Part shown: positions 9,700 to 16,838 of the stretch, one piece after another
How positions within the stretch are numbered: position 1 is the stretch's first letter
Layout of the letters: the number at the start of each line of letters is the position of its first letter
DNA from: Adiantum capillus-veneris
Lineage: Eukaryota; Streptophyta; Polypodiopsida; Polypodiales; Pteridaceae
Direction of reading: 5' to 3'
DNA length: 64,000 nt
NCBI GenBank assembly: GCA_014529385.2
Contig: CM043963.1
Coordinates: 104,948,912 to 105,012,911 of the forward strand
Translations under genes and position numbers: made by a program
Notes under the pieces: generated by a model
What the model saw: the letters and a program-made list of their open reading frames with translations, nothing else
What the model was told of the DNA's origin: nothing
Databases searched by the model: none

Positions 9700-12419
9700 G
9701 TCTTCTCAGAGAGTATAGGGATGTGTTTGCATGGTCTTATAAGGACTTAAAGGGAGTTGACCCATCGATATGCCAACACTCAATCCCACTGAAACAAGAC
9801 GCAAAGCCTAGCAGACAGAGACCATACACATATAATGATACTTTTGCTAAGCGAATCAAGGAGGAGATAGATAAGCTAATGGAAGCTGAATTCATATACG
9901 AGATTGAACACACTGATTGGGTATCTCCGATTGTGGTAGTACCTAAGAAGAACGGAAAACTCCGAGTGTGTGTCAACTTAAAGAAAGTGAATGCTGCAAC
10001 AATCAGGGACAATTATCCCCTGCCGATAACTGATCATGTTCTAGAGCGTGTATCAGGGAAAACAGCATACTCCTTTCTTGATGGTTTTTCAGGATATAAC
10101 CAGCTAGCCATAGCACTGGAAGATCAACATAAAACAGCTTTTGCAACGGAGTGGGGAATTTATGCTTATCGAGTTATGCCTTTTGGTCTAACCAATGCTC
10201 CCGCAACCTTCCAGAGGCTGATGACGCATGCTTTCAAAGCATATTTAAGGTTGTTTCTAGAAATCTACATGGATGACTTATGTGTACATTCTCTACTGAG
10301 AGATGAGCATCTAGAACACCTAAGAAAAGTATTTGAGAAATGTAGGACATATCGCATTTGTCTCAATCCTGAGAAATGTGTGTTTATGGTCCGACAGGGC
10401 AGAATTCTGGGACATATTGTCTCACAAAACGGAATATCCACGGATTTAGAGAAGATAAAAGTTATAGTGGATATGCCTAGACCAACCAATGCGAAACAAG
10501 TACAGAGCTTTATGGGACATTGTGGATATTATAGACGATTCATTTACATGTACGCTATAATAGGCCAACCACTTTACAGGCTAATAGTGAACTTTGAATG
10601 GACAGAGAAATGTGAGGAATCATTCAAGAAATTGAAAGAGGCACTCATTACTGCTCCAGTCTTGAAATCACCAGATTGGGAGAAGATATTCCATGTGCAC
10701 ATAGATGCTTCTGCATATGCAATAGGATGCATTCTGGCTCAGCCAGAAGAAGGAAACATGGATTTTCCTATCTGTTACGCCAGTCGACAGCTCAACCATG
10801 CAGAGAAGAATTACACCACAACAGAGCGAGAGGGATTAGGAATGATATATGCTGTGAAGAAATTTCGGCATTATCTTCTAGCCAACAAGTTTGTGTTTTT
10901 TACGGATCACCAAGCCTTGCTCTACCTAGTGAATAAACCATGCAATACCGGGAGAATAGTGAGATGGTTCATTATCTTACTGGAATTCGACTTCACGGTA
11001 GTAGTAAAGAAAGGAAAAACACATCTTAGAGCTGATCATCTTTCGCGATTGACGAATGGAGAAGACCCTATAGGAGTAGATGACGACATGCCAGACGCGT
11101 ACTTGTTCAACATAGAAATGATACCTAAGTGGTCTCAAAATGTCGTTGACCTATTAACCTATGGAGGAGAGTTCGATAGAAGAGAATACAACCTGAAACA
11201 TATTGCTATTCAGCAATCCAAGAATCTTCAATTGATTGCAGGAAGGTTGTATCAATTGGGAAATGATCATGTTTTACGACTATGCATCAATCCTGAGGAA
11301 TATAATATATATCTGCGCGAAGCACATGTTCAGGAATGTGCATTTCATTGTTCAAGAAGGAACACATATAGGAATTTGTTACAATTGGGAGTCTATTGGC
11401 CAGGAATGAAAGAAAGCGTACATGAATATGTCACAGTATGTATTGTATGTTCATCAAAACCGCCAGCCGAGTATTCAACATTATATCAGATAATGATCGC
11501 TCCAGAATGGAGTCAGTATATTGTTGAATATCTCACAAATAGAACTTTCCCAGAAGGAACGTCAAAAGCTCGTCAGAAATCTGTAGAGACAGAAGCTAGA
11601 GATTACGCTTTAATAGGAGATCAACTCTATAAGAGAGGTAAAGACAACCAGCTTAGGATTTGCGCATCAGAGTCTGAGTATGTGATAATCCTGGAGCAAG
11701 CTCATGGAGGAGTAGGTGGAGGCCATTTCTCAGGTGATAAGACAGCAAAACTTGTCTTAGCCGCAGGAATATGGTGGCCAACATTACATATGGACGCTGA
11801 GGAATACGTTAAACGGTGTGATGACTGTCAGCGGACCAAAGTACCACTTAAAAGAGATGATATGCCGCTTAGACCAATGATGGGGGCAAGAGCTTTTGCA
11901 AAATGGGGGATTGATTATGTCGGACCCATTTCACCTCCTGCATATAAGACTCATGCACAATACATCATTGTGGCTACAGACTATCTAACAAAGTGGGTCG
12001 AAGCAAAGGCAACTCAAAAAGCAGATGCCAGGACCACGGCACAATTTCTATATGAATACGTCTTTGTACGATATGGATTGCCAATAGAAATTGTGAGTGA
12101 TCGAGGCACACATTTCATAAATGAAGTGATAGAGATCCTTCTAGATGAATTCATGGTAATCCATAGGAAATCAGCCCCGTATCATCCACAAGCAAACGGA
12201 CAAGCTGAAGCAACAAACAAAACCATATGCACGGTCCTTACGAAGATTGTATCTGAGTCGAGAACTGACTGGGACCAGAAGTTGCATTCAACATTATGGG
12301 CATATAGGGTAGCATATAAAACATCAATAGGAACGACCCCATATAACATGGTTTTTGGGCTAAATGCTATCTTGCCAATAGAATTCTTGATTTCAACCTT
12401 AAGGTGGCTAAGGATCTAG
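9696..12419 (+). CDS. pol: Reverse transcriptase, RNase H and integrase with duplicated zinc finger
   Basis: Core Pol, 907 residues open. RT: REYRDVFAWSY start, VVPKKNGKLRVCVNLKKVN, catalytic YMDD at residues 191-194. RNase H: HVHIDASAYAIG, TTTEREGLGM, FFTDHQALL and LRADHLSRL supply the D-E-D-D set. Integrase: two H-x6-H-x30-C-x2-C fingers (His 544/551, Cys 582/585; His 670/677, Cys 708/711). The catalytic core follows with Asp740, Asp802 and Glu838 (D-x61-D-x35-E). All catalytic residues are present. The two fingers sit in a 126-residue tandem repeat that begins PKWSQNVVDLLT and PEWSQYIVEYLT. The C-terminus continues in the -1 frame at 12404. Confidence 0.95.
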   Translation: MSLLREYRDVFAWSYKDLKGVDPSICQHSIPLKQDAKPSRQRPYTYNDTFAKRIKEEIDKLMEAEFIYEIEHTDWVSPIVVVPKKNGKLRVCVNLKKVNAATIRDNYPLPITDHVLERVSGKTAYSFLDGFSGYNQLAIALEDQHKTAFATEWGIYAYRVMPFGLTNAPATFQRLMTHAFKAYLRLFLEIYMDDLCVHSLLRDEHLEHLRKVFEKCRTYRICLNPEKCVFMVRQGRILGHIVSQNGISTDLEKIKVIVDMPRPTNAKQVQSFMGHCGYYRRFIYMYAIIGQPLYRLIVNFEWTEKCEESFKKLKEALITAPVLKSPDWEKIFHVHIDASAYAIGCILAQPEEGNMDFPICYASRQLNHAEKNYTTTEREGLGMIYAVKKFRHYLLANKFVFFTDHQALLYLVNKPCNTGRIVRWFIILLEFDFTVVVKKGKTHLRADHLSRLTNGEDPIGVDDDMPDAYLFNIEMIPKWSQNVVDLLTYGGEFDRREYNLKHIAIQQSKNLQLIAGRLYQLGNDHVLRLCINPEEYNIYLREAHVQECAFHCSRRNTYRNLLQLGVYWPGMKESVHEYVTVCIVCSSKPPAEYSTLYQIMIAPEWSQYIVEYLTNRTFPEGTSKARQKSVETEARDYALIGDQLYKRGKDNQLRICASESEYVIILEQAHGGVGGGHFSGDKTAKLVLAAGIWWPTLHMDAEEYVKRCDDCQRTKVPLKRDDMPLRPMMGARAFAKWGIDYVGPISPPAYKTHAQYIIVATDYLTKWVEAKATQKADARTTAQFLYEYVFVRYGLPIEIVSDRGTHFINEVIEILLDEFMVIHRKSAPYHPQANGQAEATNKTICTVLTKIVSESRTDWDQKLHSTLWAYRVAYKTSIGTTPYNMVFGLNAILPIEFLISTLRWLRI

Positions 12420-12643
12420 AGTGGACAGGGCACGAGCTCTCTGATAGAATAGATGACCTGGAAAAGCTAGATGAGCTTCGCCTAAAAGCAGTAGCTTCCA
12501 TCTACGCTCAAAAAAGGCGACAAAAGGAATTTTTTGATAAGCATGTGCGGACTAAAGAGTTTAAAGTTGGGGACTATGTCCTAGTTTACACTCTGAAACA
12601 GCATGCTAAAAGCTTAAAAAGCGAGGGATGGGACCTCTGGTGA
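12404..12643 (+). CDS. pol: Integrase C-terminal part, first piece
   Basis: This continues integrase after a one-base break around 12401-12406. It holds the usual helix after the core (EWTGHELSDRIDDLEKLDE), then KRRQKEFFDKHV and FKVGDYVLVY, typical of the gypsy integrase C-terminal region. It breaks again within an A5 run near 12616. Confidence 0.8.
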   Translation: MAKDLEWTGHELSDRIDDLEKLDELRLKAVASIYAQKRRQKEFFDKHVRTKEFKVGDYVLVYTLKQHAKSLKSEGWDLW

Positions 12644-12816
12644 TTAAAGATCTATCACCAAGTGGAGCCGTCAAGCTTGCTACATTAGACGGAGAAGAAA
12701 TGCCCAATTGGATTAGTGGATGCAGAGTGAAAAAGTATCTTTTGCCGCTAACCCAAGACATGCTTCTCAAAATACATCAAGAAAAGCTGCGTGTCCAAAA
12801 AAGAAAAAGATTGTAG
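12628..12816 (+). CDS. pol: Integrase C-terminal part, second piece
   Basis: GPLVIKDLSPSGAVKLATLD and NWISGCRVKKYLLPL match the GPY/F-like end of integrase in non-chromodomain gypsy elements. There is no chromodomain. It reads on into the second protease ORF across an A6 run near 12797, again by a -1 change. Confidence 0.75.
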   Translation: MGPLVIKDLSPSGAVKLATLDGEEMPNWISGCRVKKYLLPLTQDMLLKIHQEKLRVQKRKRL

Positions 12817-13232
12817 AGGAAGCGCAAGCCGAGGCGAAGGAAAGAATGGAGAAAAGAAGACTACTGCGTCAGAAACAGCGCAATGAAGGAGCAATACGAA
12901 TAAACGCAGTTAGTATAACAGAAATGGGGAATGACAAAGAAGAACCCATCATTGAATGCAAAGTAGGGACCAACCAAATTAAAGCCAGAGCACTATTGGA
13001 TTCAGGAGCTCAAGCTAACCTACTTTCACTCAGTTTGTATAGACAATTGACAAATGACACGAAATTACAAACTGCCAAGCAAGAGTTAAAAAGTTACTCT
13101 GAGAATTCAATCAAAACTGTCGGATGCACAGTTCTACATATACAGATTAACCAATATGTGTATCCTCATATGTTTTACGTGGTTGAAGACCAAGCTACAC
13201 AACATCCATTATTGCTAGGACAACCATGGTAG
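12720..13232 (+). CDS. Second aspartic-protease-like domain, downstream of integrase
   Basis: A second retropepsin-like domain after integrase. It has the catalytic motif ARALLDSGAQANLLS (Asp about residue 94, DNA 12999) and the matching late motif PLLLGQPW at its end (about residues 164-170). It is not a copy of the first protease: apart from the two family motifs the sequences differ, and the sequence after the motif (NAMIDWSSKSV, in the next ORF) resembles other retropepsin branches. The frame stops at TAG (13230-13232) directly after GQPW. The same frame continues without a shift, so one nonsense substitution or readthrough is the simplest reading. The true N-terminus lies in the integrase frame. 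Confidence 0.75.
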   Translation: MQSEKVSFAANPRHASQNTSRKAACPKKKKIVEEAQAEAKERMEKRRLLRQKQRNEGAIRINAVSITEMGNDKEEPIIECKVGTNQIKARALLDSGAQANLLSLSLYRQLTNDTKLQTAKQELKSYSENSIKTVGCTVLHIQINQYVYPHMFYVVEDQATQHPLLLGQPW

Positions 13233-13247
13233 AAGCAATACAATGCA

Positions 13248-14027
13248 ATGATTGACTGGAGTTCTAAATCAGTGCTTATCAAATACGAAGGTGAAAGTCA
13301 ATCAGTTAAGTTCACCAAAGGAGAAGAGCCAACTCTAAAGGATGATTCCAAAGACAAAGATGAACAACAAACAGAGGAAAAGAAGAAGCCATGGCAACCA
13401 AAAGTTTCTATACAACCGGATTACTCTTCGACGAGGAATTCTCAACAGTGGATAAGGAAGACAAGCAATAATATAACAGCTCAACCTTGGAAAAAAACGG
13501 AGTCAAAGTTGGGATGGAGACCAAAAAAGACTGTGCCAGAGAACACAAAGGTGGAAAACAGAGTCTTCAATACCAGACAACAGAGTGATTCCAGACAATC
13601 AAGGACAGTGAAACAGATCTGGATTCCAAAGAAGTTCATGACGGCACAAAGCTATAGCAAGCAAATTTGGATCCCAAAGATTTGTAAACAGGAACTCCCT
13701 TCAATACAATCAACGGAAACTCCTAGGTATTTCAAGGCGAGGAAATCAACACACAGAACAAAGCAGGTTTGGGTCGCAAAGAGTTTGTGGCAAGCACAAG
13801 CAAAGCGGAAGCAGATTTGGATTGTGAAAAAAGACAACAAGGTAACGAAGAATCCATCTACTGATTCTACTACCGAAGTGCCAAAACCAACCCAAAACCC
13901 GACCACCAATCCTTCAATCAAACAAAGAGCAGCTTTATTGGAAAGACTGTTGTATCATCGCTCTACAATTGCATTGGGAACTTATGACCAAAACAACTAC
14001 AATGCTTCACCCACAGACACTTCATAG
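13248..14027 (+). CDS. Protein with repeated Trp-x-x-Lys motifs, end of Pol
   Basis: In frame with the second protease across the TAG at 13230. After the protease tail it is Lys/Gln/Thr rich with eight Trp-centred motifs: WQPK, WIRK, WKKT, WRPK and four of the form KQ(I/V)W(I/V)xK. The last four start near 13611, 13660, 13762 and 13810. No known enzyme domain is visible. A basic, Trp-spaced chain could bind RNA or a protein partner, but this is a guess. It ends TAG at 14025-14027, 20 bp before a polypurine tract. Confidence 0.6.
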   Translation: MIDWSSKSVLIKYEGESQSVKFTKGEEPTLKDDSKDKDEQQTEEKKKPWQPKVSIQPDYSSTRNSQQWIRKTSNNITAQPWKKTESKLGWRPKKTVPENTKVENRVFNTRQQSDSRQSRTVKQIWIPKKFMTAQSYSKQIWIPKICKQELPSIQSTETPRYFKARKSTHRTKQVWVAKSLWQAQAKRKQIWIVKKDNKVTKNPSTDSTTEVPKPTQNPTTNPSIKQRAALLERLLYHRSTIALGTYDQNNYNASPTDTS

Positions 14028-14047
14028 TCGTCCGGGAGGACTCAACT

Positions 14048-14061
14048 AGGAGGGGGGGAGG
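14048..14061 (+). promoter_or_regulatory. Internal polypurine tract after pol
   Basis: AGGAGGGGGGGAGG shares a 12-base run (GGA, seven G, AG) with the terminal tract at 20146-20157. It could be a second plus-strand priming site, or mark where the 3' LTR stood before the coiled-coil module was gained. Confidence 0.55.
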
Positions 14062-15662
14062 TATACAGGAGCTACAAAGCAGCTACAAGCGGAAAAAACA
14101 AAGAAAAACAAAAATTATATTACAAGGGCAGTGTCTTACATGATTTTGCAATTTTTTATGTTTGATTGCGGATATTGATAATATTTATGCCCTTATATAC
14201 CTTGTTTTGCAACAAGAAGAGATCAAATGATGAATTTGGGTCTCTAGATGTGTAAATATCACTAAATAAGAGTGTTTTTGGAGCTAAAAAGTGGAAAAAA
14301 GTGGTAATCCAAGTCCAAAAATCACAAAGAAGTGTATATTCATATACACAGGGTTACCAGCTATTTATCGTGTATGTTTGTAATTTTTTGGCTTCAATTT
14401 GCTATTTTCTTTATTTTTTATGATTTTCTTAATAAAAATAAAAGAAAAATAAAAAAGCAGGTGAAATGAGATCGGAAAAAAGAAAAGAATAGACGGTGAT
14501 GGTCCTAATGACAAGGGCAACCCATGGTAAAAATGGGGTACAATTCTGAAAAAGTTGCGGAAAGCCCGAAATGACAGAATTTTGGCAAAGTGGACAGATT
14601 TCTCAGAAACAGGTCAAACGGAGTCCAAATTGAGAAATTTCAAATCCTAAAGTGCATTTCACGACGAGATAGGAGCACATGTCAAATTTGGTAACAAGTG
14701 ATCCGGGAAGCCCGAAGTTAAGTATTTTTCACTTCACTATCAAGCTCATTTCCACTATTACCTTCTTGGAGAGAGCAAAGAGCACACAGGAGCATCCGAC
14801 CTTCTACCGCCTTCTACGACTGCTACGAGAGCTCAGAGGACACCAGACATGAGAGGTAGACTCGTTGCCATAAGCTTTTGATGCTTATCGTTAACTTTTG
14901 TCGCGAAAACTCACCAAAACCAAAAAACAAGAGCAGACGGGGAATGGGGAAGAACGCTAGGTAGGGGCACAACCGCCTAACCAAACCTTGCAAGAACTTA
15001 GAGGTGGGTTACCCTAGTATAGGAGATGAGTTTCTAGCACTCAAAGCTCGAGAAAGAACGACTGGAAAAACCCTAGGTCAACAGAGCCTGCAAGAGGCAA
15101 ACAGAAAAAAGTTGTCGGAACGACACAAAACTTCTCAGGAAGCTTAACAACATCGAGGGCAATGCAACCATGGAGTATCTCCGGGTTTGGATCACCAAAA
15201 GTAGGTCGGAACAACCGATTCGGCTGTGGACACACAAAGCGTCATTTTGGCATAACGGCTAAAATTGACGACCAAATGACATGAAACTTCACAAGCAGCT
15301 TCAAATATACATGGATGACTTATGTTTGCAAGCAAAACCCAAAAGAAAGCTGATTCACTTACCGATGGTGAAAAAGACGCTTTCGGGCAACCAAATGGAG
15401 AAAGATGGAGAACGGGGAGCCAAAGTCAAGTTCAACCGAATAGGTGGCTTCACAACATATCCAATGAGCTGGAAATGCAACTCTCAAGAAGAAAAGTTGA
15501 AGAAATTCAACTCCAAGGCAAAAAGACGACTTCGGAGACTGAAATGCCTATAAGGGGGCTTTTTAGCTAAACTGATGACTTTTTAAGTTGAAAACTAGTT
15601 AGCAGGGCTTAGGGCACTAGCACAAAGCATTCTTTGCACAAAAAGACCAACATTTCAAGAAA

Positions 15663-16672
15663 AGACATCATACGCGTATGATGTCTCACAGCATGATTTT
15701 CACATCCATTTCAACATTTGAGTGCATAGCCTCATTCCACATGTTAATCACATCCTATGAACCAAGTATCATGAGAATTGGAGTTAGAAAACCCAAGAAA
15801 ACCAAAAAGACGCAAAGTAGGCCATAAAATTGATTTTTGGTCCTAATTTTGTCAAAATAACTCCAAACTCATTGAAACTTTGTAGGATTGTTGATTAACA
15901 CATCTACAAGCTATCTGGAACCAAAAAGCACCATTTTGACACAAAAGACATCATACGCGTATGATGTCTATTTGCACTTACAGAGCCAAAAATGCTCATT
16001 TGTCATCATACATCCATTATATATATCTAATACATGCTACATATGAAGTTTGGAACCATTTGGTCAAGTGGATCACCCCATTAGCCCAATTAAGAGAAAA
16101 TCCTTCATACAAAGCCTATTTTTGTCCCAAATCCAACATATTCAAGTCCAAACCAAGATTTGAGTATAAACAGTCCTTCACTAGCACATGGAGAGTCCAC
16201 AGAACCAATCCCATGAAAAATTGATGAAAAAGACATCATACGCGTATGATGTCTCCAGAGCCATTTTTAGTCCAAATTCTATCCAAACTTGATAAATCCA
16301 CTGAATAAGCCTATCTAAAGCCAAAACCAAGCTTATAGAGAAAATTGGTCCAAAAATGCACTAAAAGACATCATACGCGTATGATGTCTCACTATGTGAT
16401 TTTGGCACCTCAGGGCTTCAACCACCAAACAGAAGTGTTCTACATGCCATTTGAAGGTAATCCACCAAGTTTTACCCAATTTGGATCATAAAATCCATTT
16501 CCCTTTCAAAATTTTGCCAAGAGCCTGAACTGGACTAAACTGGCCAAAACTTGACCAAATGGGATCCAAACTCAAATCCAAGCATATGATACTCATGTAT
16601 ACACTATCAGCTACAAGCACAACCAATATGAAGTCATTCTGACACAAAAGACATCATACGCGTATGATGTCT
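15663..16672. repeat. Palindrome cluster B: five perfect copies of the 24-bp palindrome
   Basis: Copies lie at 15663-15686, 15946-15969, 16231-16254, 16366-16389 and 16649-16672, all perfect (AGACATCATACG plus its reverse complement). Start distances are 283, 285, 135 and 283 bp. The last four copies reproduce the interval pattern of cluster A (285/135/283 against 289/125/284). The final copy ends 167 bp before the ATG at 16839, against 168 bp between cluster A and the gag ATG at 4432. Confidence 0.95.
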
Positions 16673-16808
16673 CAAGCATGTTTTTGAGCCCAGTTTGCAT
16701 ATTTTTTCACCTACATTGCATCCTTAGGCCCTGAATAGCTCATGTTTCAATTTTCAAGTCATTTGAATAGTTAAAAGCTTCATTTCGGCTTTCAGTACTA
16801 AAAAGACG

Positions 16809-16833
16809 CTAACTTCTGAAATTGGAGTTACAG
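16809..16833 (+). promoter_or_regulatory. Candidate branch point and 3' splice acceptor before the coiled-coil ORF
   Basis: CTAAC (16809-16813) fits a plant branch site, and TTACAG ends at 16833, 20 bases after the branch A and 5 bases before the ATG. With the donor at 3061/3062 it would make a spliced subgenomic RNA for the env-position ORF. The pyrimidine tract is weak. Confidence 0.35.
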
Positions 16834-16838
16834 GATCC

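Larger units (their letters stand above)
14062..16838 (+). other. 2.8-kb non-coding spacer between pol and the coiled-coil ORF
   Basis: No supported gene. It is AT-rich at the start, with a hairpin GTGTATAT/ATATACAC near 14332-14349. Part 14.75-15.6 kb is more GC-rich, with short frames without known domains. An 18-bp string at 15308-15325 equals the RT active-site coding string at 10266-10283. The last 1.2 kb holds palindrome cluster B and resembles the gag leader. Confidence 0.7.

Noticed and set aside
9696-12419. Second (archaeal-type) RNase H as in Tat/Ogre elements
   Set aside because: The stretch between RNase H and the integrase core is the duplicated zinc-finger module, with no extra D-E-D set.
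6783-12816. Seven programmed ribosomal frameshifts
   Set aside because: No good slippery heptamers were found, and breaks sit in or near homopolymers with one consistent missing base. Sequence error is simpler.
3543-16672. CRISPR-like array of spaced palindromic repeats
   Set aside because: Spacing is 125-289 bp, with related spacers, inside a plant retrotransposon. There are no cas genes. These are element-internal palindromes.
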